From Mycobacterium sp. 852002-51057_SCH5723018 (lineage in GTDB: Bacteria; Actinomycetota; Actinomycetes; Mycobacteriales; Mycobacteriaceae), in the NCBI RefSeq assembly GCF_001667035.1, contig NZ_LZIR01000108.1:1-64000 (forward strand): a stretch of 64,000 bases of DNA, in the 5' to 3' direction. A model generated the notes under the pieces. That model ran no database searches. It had not been told where the DNA came from and saw nothing but the letters and a program-made list of their open reading frames with translations. The translations under genes were made by a program, and so were the position numbers. Below are positions 28,337-39,298 of this stretch, one piece after another. The stretch's first letter is position 1, and each line of letters begins with the position of its first letter.

Positions 28337-29287
28337 TCAGCGCATGTTGGCTGGGTCGCCGAATGGGCTCGGCTGAACGCGAATTGAGAACACGGCGACC
28401 GCCGGTTCGCCGGGACGCGCGCACCGGTAGCCGCCGCGGCGCAGCGCGTCGGTGGGGGCGGTCATCGGCTCAAAGCACACCACGTCTTTTTCGGGAGCCT
28501 TCTCGGGGTCCTCGGCGAGCGGCGCGAAGATCTGCGTCGCCGGGAATCCTCGCTCGAAATGCACTTCGATGCGTCGCCCGCCGCCGGACACCGCGAACAC
28601 CGCCCCGTCGGCTACCTGGTCGTAGGCGTCGTCAAAAGCATTGCCGCCCAGGCGTTCTCGCTTGGCAGGCTGTTGTTCGGATTCGCCGGTGGGCAGGCCG
28701 CGGTCGTCGAGGCCCAGGTGCCGCAGCGGCGGCGTCTCGATGACCCAGTCGCTGCGGGCGACGTCGGGGAGGCGCAGGTAGGGGTGAAAGCCGAAGCACA
28801 GCGGTACCGCCAGGTCACCGGTCGCGGTCACCGTCGTCCGAACCGTCAACGTGCGCTCGGCCAGCCGCGCCGTCACCGCGAGAACGTGCGGGTACGGAAA
28901 GGTTGCCAGCAAGCGCGCGTCGGCGCCGAAATCGACCTCGGCGCTTAGTTCGTTTCCCGACTCCGCCGTGACCCTCCAGCCCGGATAGGCCGCCAGCGTG
29001 CCGTGGATGGGCAACCCGTTGGGGTCGGCACGCACACCGTTTTCGCCGGGCGTCAGGGCCACCGTCACGTTCTCCGCCGTATAGGTGTTGGCGCCCAACC
29101 GGTTCGCCCACGGGTACAGGATCGGGATTCCCATCGTCTTGGCCGCGGTCAGGTAGGCGTCCAGGCCGCGTCGCTGGCCCAAAAGCTCTGCGCCCGAGTC
29201 GGTCAGCGACGTGCCGATCATGCCGGCCTCGGGCACGAACTGCGCGGCCACCGGCGATGACGGGTCGGTCAGTGTGACAACATGCAT
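28337..29287 (-). CDS. Aldose 1-epimerase family protein
   Basis: A 316-residue beta-sandwich mutarotase-type protein. The candidate general acid is His in FGFHPYLRLP and the base is Glu in CFEPMTAPTDAL. NRLGANTY provides the substrate-side Asn-Arg. It interconverts alpha and beta anomers of a sugar or sugar phosphate. GGAGG before ATG 29287 overlaps the end of the globin-reductase gene, only three bases away, so the two are translationally coupled. Confidence 0.82.
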   Translation of the reverse strand: MHVVTLTDPSSPVAAQFVPEAGMIGTSLTDSGAELLGQRRGLDAYLTAAKTMGIPILYPWANRLGANTYTAENVTVALTPGENGVRADPNGLPIHGTLAAYPGWRVTAESGNELSAEVDFGADARLLATFPYPHVLAVTARLAERTLTVRTTVTATGDLAVPLCFGFHPYLRLPDVARSDWVIETPPLRHLGLDDRGLPTGESEQQPAKRERLGGNAFDDAYDQVADGAVFAVSGGGRRIEVHFERGFPATQIFAPLAEDPEKAPEKDVVCFEPMTAPTDALRRGGYRCARPGEPAVAVFSIRVQPSPFGDPANMR

Positions 29288-29290
29288 GGC

Positions 29291-30469
29291 TCACCTCCAT
29301 AGCGGGTCGTGTTGAATGCGTTCGGGCGGAGTGCCTTTGGCGATCAGGGCGGCCTTGGTGGCCTGGACCATCGCCGGTCCGCCGCAGATCAGGATCTGGC
29401 GGTCGCCCCAGCCGCCGTATCTGGCCACCACGTCGGGCAGCCGGCCGGTTTGGCGCACGTGCAGGCCGCGCGGCGGCGTGACGTCGGGGTAGTCGGCGGC
29501 CCACGGCGGGTCGCCGCCGTACTCCGAGACGGGCGAGACCGACAGCCACGGGTTGTGCTGCGCCACCTGCCACAGGGTGGGCAGGTCGTAGAGCTCGCAG
29601 CGGTAGCGGGCGCCGAAGAATAGGTGCACGCGCGGGTTCACCGCGTAGCGGCTGAGGTCCATGATCAGCGCCCGCAGTGGCGCCAGACCGGTGCTGCCGG
29701 CCACCATCAGCACGTCCCCGGCGTCGCGGTCGACCCGCAGGCCGCCGTGCGGGCTGGACAACCGCCACCGGTCGCCGGGCCGGGTCTCGTTGACGATGGC
29801 GGTGCTCACCAGGCCGCCCGGAACAAGGCGGATGTGGAACTCGATCCCGCCGTCCGGGTCGGCCGGAATCGCCGGGCTCAGGTAGCGCCACCGGCGCGGG
29901 CACTGCGGGACATGGACGTCGACGTACTGGCCGGGGTAGTAGTGCATCGGGCGGTCCAGCCGCAGCCGGACGACCGCCAAATCGCGCGAAACCCGGTTGT
30001 GTTCGATGACCGTTCCGTCCCACCAGGCCGGGCCCTCCTCGGCCTCGGCGGCCCCGCTCATCACCCCGGTGATCAGGTTGAGCGACTGATGGGCCGCTGC
30101 GTCGACGGCGTCGGTCCACGCCTCGCCCAGCCTGCCGCGCAAGGTCGCATACAACGCGCGCCGCAACGTGCCGTAGTGGCTTGGCTGCACGCCGAATTTG
30201 CGGTGGTCGCGCCCGAGCTGGGCCAGAAACGCCACCGGCTCCGCGGCGCGCTGGGCCACCAGCTCGCCGTAAACCCAGTGCAGCGCGTGGGCGAAAGCCG
30301 CCCGCTGAGCGTGCATTTCGGGCGGGAACAGGTCGCGCACCGAGACGTCGAGGGCGAACCAGTGGGTGTAGAACCGGTGGACGAGCTCGTCGGCCTTGCC
30401 GCGACCCGGGTCGTCCTGCCTAAAGGCGTCGCGCAGCACTTGCAGCGCATCGCGGTCCTCTAGGCTCAC
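29291..30469 (-). CDS. Globin-FAD/NAD reductase (flavohaemoglobin-like, Rv0385-type)
   Basis: A 392-residue two-module protein. Residues 1-150 are a globin with the proximal His in GRDHRKFGVQPSHY. Residues 155 onward form a ferredoxin-reductase module: PGQYVDV and RRWRYLSPA (FAD binding), VAGSTGLAPLRAL (NAD(P) binding) and LICGGPAMVQ near the end. Classical flavohaemoglobins detoxify NO; Rv0385-type proteins are divergent, so the physiological reaction is unproven. GTG 30469 gives the family length; the longer frame adds unrelated sequence. It shares a transcript with the epimerase. Confidence 0.83.
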   Translation of the reverse strand: MSLEDRDALQVLRDAFRQDDPGRGKADELVHRFYTHWFALDVSVRDLFPPEMHAQRAAFAHALHWVYGELVAQRAAEPVAFLAQLGRDHRKFGVQPSHYGTLRRALYATLRGRLGEAWTDAVDAAAHQSLNLITGVMSGAAEAEEGPAWWDGTVIEHNRVSRDLAVVRLRLDRPMHYYPGQYVDVHVPQCPRRWRYLSPAIPADPDGGIEFHIRLVPGGLVSTAIVNETRPGDRWRLSSPHGGLRVDRDAGDVLMVAGSTGLAPLRALIMDLSRYAVNPRVHLFFGARYRCELYDLPTLWQVAQHNPWLSVSPVSEYGGDPPWAADYPDVTPPRGLHVRQTGRLPDVVARYGGWGDRQILICGGPAMVQATKAALIAKGTPPERIQHDPLWR

Positions 30470-30576
30470 GGGCCCCGATTCTAGGCTCGGCGCCGACCCC
30501 GCAACCGCGCGATTCACCTCACGAACCCCATCCGCACCGAGAGTCACGCCAGAACCGTGGATAGGGAGGTTGGCTA

Positions 30577-30592
30577 TTTTACATGTGTAAAA
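30577..30592. promoter_or_regulatory. AT-rich operator-like inverted repeat in globin/clpB gap
   Basis: TTTTACA (30577-30583) and TGTAAAA (30586-30592) are perfect 7-base arms with a 2-base spacer, in a strongly GC-rich genome. The TACA/TGTA pattern is typical of TetR or GntR operators. It is 108 bases upstream of the globin gene and 59 bases before the clpB -35. Confidence 0.55.
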
Positions 30593-30643
30593 CGGGACGT
30601 CGATCCAGGCCCCCGCGCCCGGGGGTGCGTCAAAATTGCTAGA

Positions 30644-30664
30644 GTTGAGCGGAACAGACTCAAC
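30644..30664. promoter_or_regulatory. HAIR element, HspR operator of clpB
   Basis: GTTGAGC (30644-30650) and ACTCAAC (30658-30664) with a 7-base spacer match the HAIR consensus at 11 of 14 positions, with arms differing from perfect symmetry by one pair. clpB belongs to the M. tuberculosis HspR regulon. Confidence 0.82.
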
Positions 30665-30676
30665 CTTGACGGCGTT
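30651..30676 (+). promoter_or_regulatory. SigH-type promoter of clpB overlapping HAIR
   Basis: GGAACA begins at 30651, so the -35 core GGAAC is 30651-30655, and CGTT is 30673-30676, 17 bases later. The -35 occupies the spacer of the HspR operator, so repressor and polymerase must compete for the same bases. Distance to the clpB start is 56 bases. Confidence 0.65.
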
Positions 30677-30732
30677 GAATAACGCGACAAGCATTTTCCA
30701 GACCACCTATTTGACCCCAAACGGAGATCTTC

Positions 30733-33279
<2,547 letters not shown>

Positions 33280-33290
33280 TCCATCTCGAG

Positions 33291-33341
33291 CGTCGACTTG
33301 TTGTCGGAATCTGCCCCTCCGAAACGCTCAACAAGTCGACG
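33291..33341 (+). terminator. Stem-loop after clpB
   Basis: Perfect 13-base arms (33291-33303 and 33329-33341) start 12 bases after the clpB stop. Inside the loop TCGGA and TCCGA pair again, extending the stem with an asymmetric bulge. No T tract follows, as is common for mycobacterial terminators. Confidence 0.65.
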
Positions 33342-33433
33342 TTCGGGGTGCGCCTCGGTCAATGCGCGCTGTAACGGGGTTGTGACCTGCCGGGCTTCTG
33401 TGTTCCGGCCCTGTAGCAGATACCCTGTGTGGG

Positions 33434-34303
33434 ATGGTCCCCCTTTGGTTCACGCTCTCCGCACTGTGCTTTGTCGGTGCCGGGGTGCTGCTCTACGTCG
33501 ACGTCGATCGGCGTCGCGGGCGCAGCCGGCGCCGCAAGTCGTGGGCGCGGTCGCACGGCTTCGATTACGAGCGTGAGTCGACCGACATCCTGAAGCGCTG
33601 GAAGCGCGGCGTGATCTCCACGGTCGGCGACGTGGCGGCCCACAACGTGGTGCTGGGCCAGATCCGCGGCGAGGCGGTGTACATCTTCGACCTCGAGGAG
33701 GTCGCCACGGTGATCGCGCTGCACCGCAAGGTCGGCACCAACGTCGTGGTCGATTTGCGGCTCAAGGGCCTGAAAGAACCACGGGAGAGCGACATTTGGT
33801 TGCTGGGCGCGATCGGGCCGCGGATGGTGTACTCCACCAACCTGGACGCGGCCCGTCGGGCCTGCGACCGGCGCATGGTCACCTTTGCCCACACCGCGCC
33901 CGACTGCGCCGAGATCATGTGGAACGAGCAGAACTGGACGCTGGTCGCGATGCCGGTTTCGTCCACGCGCACGCAATGGGACGAGGGCCTGCGCACCGTG
34001 CGCCAGTTCAACGACCTGCTGCGGGTGCTGCCACCGGCGCCCCAGGAGACTCCGCAGGAGGCGGGAGCGCCTGCGGGGCTTCGCAGCGCCGCACCGAGCC
34101 GCCCCCTGGCCCCGGCGGCCCGCATGGAGTTGACCTCCAGGCGCCCGCAACAGGATGTGGCCGGGCTGCTGGGCGAGTCGGGCCGCCGCGCCCCCGAGCC
34201 GGTGCGCCGCGAGCAGCCGCGGTCCGAGGGCCGCACCGACGCGGTTCGCCGCCCGCCGCCGACCGGCCGCAACGGCCAGCAGGCCGGCAACTACCAGCGC
34301 TGA
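33434..34303 (+). CDS. ttfA: TtfA, trehalose monomycolate transport factor
   Basis: A 289-residue protein matching Rv0383c/TtfA in order and context (next to clpB and near pyrE). One N-terminal membrane helix (LWFTLSALCFVGAGVLLYVDV) is followed by a basic stretch, a globular domain to about residue 205 and a disordered Pro/Arg/Gln-rich tail. TtfA binds MmpL3 and is needed to carry trehalose monomycolate to the mycomembrane. The first residues fit a membrane anchor better than a cleaved signal. The gene is probably transcribed from its own promoter, since a stem-loop ends clpB. Confidence 0.87.
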   Translation: MVPLWFTLSALCFVGAGVLLYVDVDRRRGRSRRRKSWARSHGFDYERESTDILKRWKRGVISTVGDVAAHNVVLGQIRGEAVYIFDLEEVATVIALHRKVGTNVVVDLRLKGLKEPRESDIWLLGAIGPRMVYSTNLDAARRACDRRMVTFAHTAPDCAEIMWNEQNWTLVAMPVSSTRTQWDEGLRTVRQFNDLLRVLPPAPQETPQEAGAPAGLRSAAPSRPLAPAARMELTSRRPQQDVAGLLGESGRRAPEPVRREQPRSEGRTDAVRRPPPTGRNGQQAGNYQR

Positions 34304-34358
34304 CAGCGCGCCCAACGGGGAGCGGGACCGCTCGGACCCCGTCGTTAGACTGTCGCTC

Positions 34359-35132
34359 ATGCCTCGCCCTGTAGCCCTGATCACCGGGCCCACGTCGGGG
34401 ATCGGCGCCGGCTACGCGCGACGCTATGCGAGCGACGGCCACGACCTTGTCCTGGTCGCCCGCGACGTCGACCGGTTGAGGAAGCTGGCAGCCGAACTCG
34501 GGGGCGGCGGCGTCAGCGTCGAGATCCTGCCCGCCGACCTGGCCGACGCCGCCGACCGCGACAAGGTCACCCAGCGGCTCGCCGCGGGGGTGCGGGTCCT
34601 GGTGAACAACGCCGGCTTCGGCACCTCCGGCGACTTCTGGACGGCCGACCCCGCCCTGCTGCAGGCCCAGCTCGACGTCAACGTCACGGCGCTCATGCAT
34701 TTCACCCGCGCTGCGCTGCCCGCCATGCTCGACGCCGGCGCCGGGACCGTCATCAACGTCGCCAGTGTGGCCGGGCTGGTGCCCGGACGCGGCTCCACCT
34801 ATTCGGCGTCCAAGGCGTGGGTGATCGCGTTCAGCGAGGGCCTGGCCGTCGGCCTGCAGGGCACCGGCGTCGGCGTGCACGCCGTCTGCCCGGGGTACGT
34901 GCACACCGAATTCCATGCCCGCGCCGGCATCGACATGGCCAGGCTGCCGTCGTTCCTGTGGCTCGAGGTCGACGACGTGGTCGACCGGAGCCTGGCCGAC
35001 GTCGCCGCCGGCAAGGCGATCAGCGTTCCCGGCGTGCAGTACAAGGTTCTCGTCGCCGCCGGGCGGATCATGCCTCGGGGCCTGGCGCGCGCCGCCACCA
35101 AGCGAGTCGGCGGCGGTCGTGGGCGGACCTGA
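34359..35132 (+). CDS. Short-chain dehydrogenase/reductase
   Basis: A 257-residue classical SDR. The NAD(P) motif TGPTSGIGAGYA (TGxxxGIG) is at residues 8-19, NNAG near 88, the catalytic Ser in INVASVAG, and YSASK with Tyr and Lys near 147. The dinucleotide loop VARDVDRL with Arg suggests NADP(H). The substrate is unknown. ATG 34359 gives a full-length SDR start. Its last 14 bases overlap pyrE, so the two are co-transcribed; M. tuberculosis has no such gene directly before pyrE as far as I recall. Confidence 0.87.
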   Translation: MPRPVALITGPTSGIGAGYARRYASDGHDLVLVARDVDRLRKLAAELGGGGVSVEILPADLADAADRDKVTQRLAAGVRVLVNNAGFGTSGDFWTADPALLQAQLDVNVTALMHFTRAALPAMLDAGAGTVINVASVAGLVPGRGSTYSASKAWVIAFSEGLAVGLQGTGVGVHAVCPGYVHTEFHARAGIDMARLPSFLWLEVDDVVDRSLADVAAGKAISVPGVQYKVLVAAGRIMPRGLARAATKRVGGGRGRT

Positions 35133-35658
35133 TCGCGAGGAGCTCGCGCAGCTGGTGCGACGGCTCTCGGTGGTGTACGGCCGCGTCACGCTGTCGTCGG
35201 GCAAGGAGGCCGATTACTACGTCGACCTGCGCCGCGCCACCCTGCACCACCGGGCCTCGGCGCTGATCGGCACGCTGATGCGCGAACTCACCGCCGACTG
35301 GGACTACGTGGTGGTCGGGGGCCTGACCCTGGGCGCCGACCCGGTCGCGACGGCCGTCATGCACGCGCCCGGGCGCCCGATCGACGCGTTCGTCGTGCGC
35401 AAGTCCGCCAAAACCCATGGCCTGCAACGCCTTATCGAAGGATCCGAGGTGTCCGGCAAGCGGGTCCTGGTGGTGGAGGACACCAGCACCACCGGCGCCT
35501 CGGCGCTGACGGCGGTGCACGCCGTCCAGGACGCGGGCGGCGACGTCATCGGCGTGGCCACCGTGGTGGACCGCGACACCGGCGCCGCCGAGGCCATCCA
35601 GGCCGAGGGACTGTTGTACCGCAGCGTGCTGGGCCTGGCCGACCTGGGCCTGGGTTAG
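35119..35658 (+). CDS. pyrE: Orotate phosphoribosyltransferase PyrE
   Basis: A 179-residue PRTase that makes orotidine 5'-phosphate from orotate and PRPP in pyrimidine synthesis. The PRPP motif is VLVVEDTSTTGASAL; GKEADYYVDLRRATLHH forms the orotate side. The length equals the mycobacterial enzyme. I chose GTG 35119, which gives the family N-terminus (GGPDREELAQL); the longer frame runs into the SDR gene. Confidence 0.93.
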   Translation: MGGPDREELAQLVRRLSVVYGRVTLSSGKEADYYVDLRRATLHHRASALIGTLMRELTADWDYVVVGGLTLGADPVATAVMHAPGRPIDAFVVRKSAKTHGLQRLIEGSEVSGKRVLVVEDTSTTGASALTAVHAVQDAGGDVIGVATVVDRDTGAAEAIQAEGLLYRSVLGLADLGLG

Positions 35659-35664
35659 GCCGCA

Positions 35665-36564
35665 TTGCGCCGTTTGATCGCGTTCATCGCCTGCCTGGCC
35701 GTGGGCCTGGTGGGGTGTTCGGGCTCCAACCGCCCCGTTCGGCCCTACGGCGCCCAGGGCGCGCGCATCGGCGAGTCGCTGGCGCTGCTGGGCTGGAACA
35801 TGTCGGTGTCGAACCTGCGCTGGGACGGCGATTATGTGCTGATCGACGTGGACGCGTCGCCGGCGGATCCCCATGCGCCGCACGCGAAACCCGAGGACAT
35901 CCGCTTCGGGCTCTACGGCGCGCTGGCGCACCCGCTGGAGGCCGGCGGCCTGGGCAGCTGCGATAACGCCGCGGCAAGCGTGCACGACGTCAAGAACCCG
36001 CTGTCGGCGCCGCCGGACCGGCTCACCGGTGCGGTTTGCCTTGGGCCGCTGAAAGATCGAAGCCAGGTGCGCGGGGTGTACAGCTACTCGCCGCGCGACC
36101 GCATCCCGAACAGCTCGTCGGCCTACCCGGTGGCGTTTCCGGTGGGCTTGCTGCCGACCAACGCCAACGACACCGGCCTGGTGGTCAAGACCGTCAGTCT
36201 GTCGGCGTGGCGCGCCGACGGCACCCCGGTGACCAAGGCGCAGCTCGGCGACCCCGCGGCGTTCACCGGCAACGGCTACATGCTGCTGGGCCTGGAAGCC
36301 GACGCCCTCGCGGCGCGGTATCGCGACGACTCCGCCGCCCGCGGCGGCCCGATGATGCTGCTCGCGTCGCCGACCGTGCCGGGCCGGGGGTTGAACCCGG
36401 CCTGCGCGACGTACGGGTCGTCGGTGCTGATCCTGCCCGACGCGTCGCAGGACTCGGTGCACGTCAGCGCGTCGCTGTGCACCCAGGGCGAGATCAACGA
36501 GGCGCTGCTGTACGCGACCGTGGCGGTCGACGGTACCCACGCCGGTGTGTGGACGCAGCGATGA
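35665..36564 (+). CDS. Putative lipoprotein (Rv0381c-like)
   Basis: A 299-residue exported protein. A short basic start (MRRLIAFIACLAVG) leads into the lipobox LVGC, then a beta-rich domain with Cys pairs and the segments WNMSVSNLRWDGDYVLIDVD and CTQGEINEALLYATV. It matches Rv0381c in place and length. Unusually it appears to start with TTG at 35665, only six bases after the pyrE stop. The stop overlaps the next gene as ATGA. Function is unknown; the domain may be an immunoglobulin-like sandwich. Confidence 0.78.
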   Translation: MRRLIAFIACLAVGLVGCSGSNRPVRPYGAQGARIGESLALLGWNMSVSNLRWDGDYVLIDVDASPADPHAPHAKPEDIRFGLYGALAHPLEAGGLGSCDNAAASVHDVKNPLSAPPDRLTGAVCLGPLKDRSQVRGVYSYSPRDRIPNSSSAYPVAFPVGLLPTNANDTGLVVKTVSLSAWRADGTPVTKAQLGDPAAFTGNGYMLLGLEADALAARYRDDSAARGGPMMLLASPTVPGRGLNPACATYGSSVLILPDASQDSVHVSASLCTQGEINEALLYATVAVDGTHAGVWTQR

Positions 36565-37205
36565 CCGAACCCGGGCCCACCGAGTGGGGGACACCGTCCG
36601 GCGGCGTCGGCCCATGGCCGGGCGACCTTCCCGACGACCCTCGGTATGACCGAAACCTGTTGCGCGACGGCGACACTCGCAACGTCGTCGACGCCTACCG
36701 GTACTGGACGCGGGAAGCGATCATCGCCGACATCGACCGGCGCCGGCACCCCCTGCACGTGGCGATCGAGAACTTCGGCCACGACGCCAACATCGGCTCG
36801 GTGGTGCGCACGGCCAACGCCTTCGCGGTGGACACCGTGCACATCGTCGGGCGGCGGCGCTGGAACCGCCGCGGCGCCATGGTGACCGACCGCTACCAGC
36901 GGCTGTGCCATCACGACAGCACCGCCGCGCTGCTCGACTTCGCGGCCGGCGCCGGTTTGACCGTCGTCGCGGTCGACAACGTGCCCGGTGCGGCGCGCCT
37001 GGAGGAGACCGCGCTGCCGCGCGAGTGCCTGATGGTGTTCGGTCAGGAGGGCCCCGGCATCACCGACGACATCCGCGCCGGCGCGGCGTTCACGGTGTCG
37101 ATCGCCCAATTCGGTTCGACCCGAAGCATCAACGCCGGCGTCGCCGCCGGGATCGCGATGCACGCGTGGATCCGCCGGCACGGGGACCTGTCACGCGCCT
37201 GGTAA
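36561..37205 (+). CDS. SpoU/TrmH-family RNA 2'-O-methyltransferase
   Basis: A 214-residue SPOUT methyltransferase, like Rv0380c. Motif 1 is ENFGHDANIGSVVRTANAF, motif 2 VFGQEGPGI, and motif 3 SIAQFGSTRSINAGVAAGIAMH, which form the knotted SAM site. It probably methylates a tRNA or rRNA ribose. The N-terminal 60 residues are less conserved. It starts at ATG inside the upstream stop and ends the pyrE operon, followed by a long palindrome. Confidence 0.9.
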   Translation: MTEPGPTEWGTPSGGVGPWPGDLPDDPRYDRNLLRDGDTRNVVDAYRYWTREAIIADIDRRRHPLHVAIENFGHDANIGSVVRTANAFAVDTVHIVGRRRWNRRGAMVTDRYQRLCHHDSTAALLDFAAGAGLTVVAVDNVPGAARLEETALPRECLMVFGQEGPGITDDIRAGAAFTVSIAQFGSTRSINAGVAAGIAMHAWIRRHGDLSRAW

Positions 37206-37222
37206 GCGCCGTTCACCGCAAT

Positions 37223-37316
37223 GAGTGTGCGTTGACGGCTTTCGGTGTGAATTGCCGGCGGGGATTTCGGCCTATTTCGCACCCAGGCTTCACACCGAAA
37301 TCCCGGGGCGCACACT
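37223..37316 (+). repeat. Long extragenic palindrome with two alternative stems
   Basis: Outer arms AGTGTGCG (37224-37231) and CGCACACT (37309-37316); middle arms TTTCGGTGTGA (37240-37250) and TCACACCGAAA (37290-37300). In addition GGGATTTCGG (37261-37270) can pair with CCGAAATCCC (37295-37304), competing for the same bases. It starts 18 bases after the methyltransferase stop, like the related copy at 18423. Confidence 0.62.
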
Positions 37317-37401
37317 TGCTTCGGCTTGCCCTCCCGCCACGGAAATTTCCAGGGTTTGGCCGAACTCCCCGCGGGCGAGGGCGTGCGCTTACTTTGAATG
37401 G

Positions 37402-38541
37402 GTGCGCGACGTGCTTGCCGAGCTGATAAAGATCTGGCGTGCCGGGGACATCGCGGGGCTCGGGACGGTGGTGCGAACCTTCCGGTCCGCGCCCCGGCCG
37501 CCGGGCGCCTCGATGGTGGTGGCGCCGGACGGTTCAGTGACGGGCTCGGTGTCGGGCGGCTGCGTGGAGGGCGCCGTGTACGAGCTAGCCGCCGAGGTTG
37601 CGAAGACGGGGACGCCGCGGCTGGAACGGTACGGCGTCAGCGACGGCGACGCGTTCGCGGTCGGGCTCACCTGCGGCGGCGTCATCGACATCTTCGTCGA
37701 GTCGATATCGCGGGCGACGTTTCCCGGGCTCGACGCCCTCGCCGACGACATCGGCGAGCATCGCCCGGTCGCGGTCGCCACCGTCATCGCCCACCCCGAC
37801 GCCGACCGGGTAGGGCGCCGGGTCGTCGTGCGGCCGGACACGGTGGCGGGATCGCTTGGTTCGGCGCGCGCCGACGCCGCGGTCGCCGACGACGCGCGCG
37901 GCCTGTTGGCGGTGGGCCGCAGCGAGGTCATCGAGTACGGCCCCGACGGCCAGCGGCTGGGCGAAGGCATGGAGGTCTTCGTGTCCAGCTATGCGCCGCG
38001 CCCGCGGATGCTGGTGTTCGGTGCCATCGACTTCGCGGCGGCCCTGGCGCAGCAGGGGTCGTTCCTCGGCTACCGGGTCACCGTCTGCGACGCCCGCGCG
38101 GTGTTCGCCACGCCGGTGCGCTTCCCGACCGCCGACCACGTCGTCGTCGACTGGCCGCACCGCTACCTCGCCGCGCAGGCCGAAGCGGGCGCCATCGACC
38201 GGAACACGGTGATCTGCGTGCTCACCCACGATCCGAAATTCGACGTGCCGGTGCTCGAGGTGGCGCTGCGGCTCGGCGTCGGGTACGTGGGCGCGATGGG
38301 GTCACGCCGCACGCACGACGACCGGATGGACCGGCTGCGCGCCGCGGGGCTGAGCGACGACGCGCTGAGCCGGCTGTCCAGCCCCATCGGCTTGGACCTG
38401 GGCGCCCGCACCCCGGAGGAGACGGCGGTGTCGATCGCCGCCGACATCATCGCCAAGCGCTGGGGCGGCGGGGGCCGGCCCCTGACGCAGACCGCGGGCC
38501 GAATCCACCACGATGTGCGGGACCCGACTCTACGGCCGTAG
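37402..38541 (+). CDS. XdhC/CoxI-family molybdenum hydroxylase maturation factor
   Basis: A 379-residue protein like Rv0376c. The N-terminal XdhC domain has GSVTGSVSGGCVEGAVYELA with the conserved Cys and LTCGGVIDIFVE. The C-terminal Rossmann domain includes VLTHDPKFDVPVLEVAL and YVGAMGSRRTHDDR. XdhC proteins bind molybdopterin, help its sulfuration and insert it into xanthine-oxidase-type enzymes. Nearby clients are the IorAB-like pair and, 25 kb away, the cox-like complex. GTG 37402 gives the family start and length; the longer frame crosses the palindrome. Confidence 0.9.
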   Translation: MRDVLAELIKIWRAGDIAGLGTVVRTFRSAPRPPGASMVVAPDGSVTGSVSGGCVEGAVYELAAEVAKTGTPRLERYGVSDGDAFAVGLTCGGVIDIFVESISRATFPGLDALADDIGEHRPVAVATVIAHPDADRVGRRVVVRPDTVAGSLGSARADAAVADDARGLLAVGRSEVIEYGPDGQRLGEGMEVFVSSYAPRPRMLVFGAIDFAAALAQQGSFLGYRVTVCDARAVFATPVRFPTADHVVVDWPHRYLAAQAEAGAIDRNTVICVLTHDPKFDVPVLEVALRLGVGYVGAMGSRRTHDDRMDRLRAAGLSDDALSRLSSPIGLDLGARTPEETAVSIAADIIAKRWGGGGRPLTQTAGRIHHDVRDPTLRP

Positions 38542-38600
38542 TGACGGCCGTACTCTGATCCGCAACGCGTTCATCGGCCGCACACGAGAGGACCCACCGC

Positions 38601-39239
38601 ATGAAGATCGCCAACCAGTTCACCGTCAGCGCACCCATCGAGCAGGCCTGGGACGTGCTGTGCGACCTGGAGCAGGTGATCCCGCTGATGCCGGGAGCCC
38701 AGCTGACCGGCCACGAGGGCGACGACTACCTCGGCAAGGTCAAGGTCAAGGTGGGGCCGGTGACCAGCGAGTTCAGTGGCAAGGTGCGCTTCGTCGAGCT
38801 GGACCGCGAAAAGCATCGGGCGGTCATCGACGGCAAAGGCAAGGAATCGCGGGGCACCGGCAATGCGGCCGCGACGGTCACCGCCCAGCTGCACGAGGAT
38901 GGGGACCGCACCAGCGTCACCGTCGACACCGACCTGAAGATCGCCGGCAAGCTGGCCCAGTTCGGCAGCGGGATGCTGCAGCAGGTTTCGGAGAAGCTGC
39001 TGGGCCAATTCGTGGAATCGCTCGAGGCCGAGCTGGCCGCGCAGAGCGCTGCGAGTCCAGCGACCCCGGCGAGCCCCGCGGCACCATTCGATATGGCGGC
39101 CGCGGCCGCCGCTGCCGAGCCGGAGCCCATCGACCTGCTGAACCTCGCCGGCGGCGGGCAGCTCAAGAAGTACGGTCCGGCCGCGCTGGCCGTGCTCGCC
39201 GCGCTGGTGCTGGGTTGGGTACTGGGCCGCAGAAGGTAG
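38601..39239 (+). CDS. coxG: CoxG-like SRPBCC protein with C-terminal membrane anchor
   Basis: A 212-residue protein. Residues 1-145 are a START/SRPBCC (CoxG) domain with FTVSAPIEQAWDVLCDLEQVIPLMPGAQ at its start. Then follows an Ala/Pro-rich linker and a C-terminal helix (GPAALAVLAALVLGWVLG) with RRR after it. CoxG proteins assist carbon monoxide dehydrogenase; recent work proposes they bind quinone and carry it to the enzyme at the membrane. GAGAGGA lies before the ATG. It follows XdhC by 59 bases. Confidence 0.85.
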   Translation: MKIANQFTVSAPIEQAWDVLCDLEQVIPLMPGAQLTGHEGDDYLGKVKVKVGPVTSEFSGKVRFVELDREKHRAVIDGKGKESRGTGNAAATVTAQLHEDGDRTSVTVDTDLKIAGKLAQFGSGMLQQVSEKLLGQFVESLEAELAAQSAASPATPASPAAPFDMAAAAAAAEPEPIDLLNLAGGGQLKKYGPAALAVLAALVLGWVLGRRR

Positions 39240-39298
39240 CTGTCTCCGAGCACCCCGGCCTTGGCTTGCCATAGCGCCGTAGCGGGTACCAGAGGTGC

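Noticed and set aside
37225-37401. Longer start for XdhC
   Set aside because: It would translate the extragenic palindrome; GTG 37402 gives the family length.
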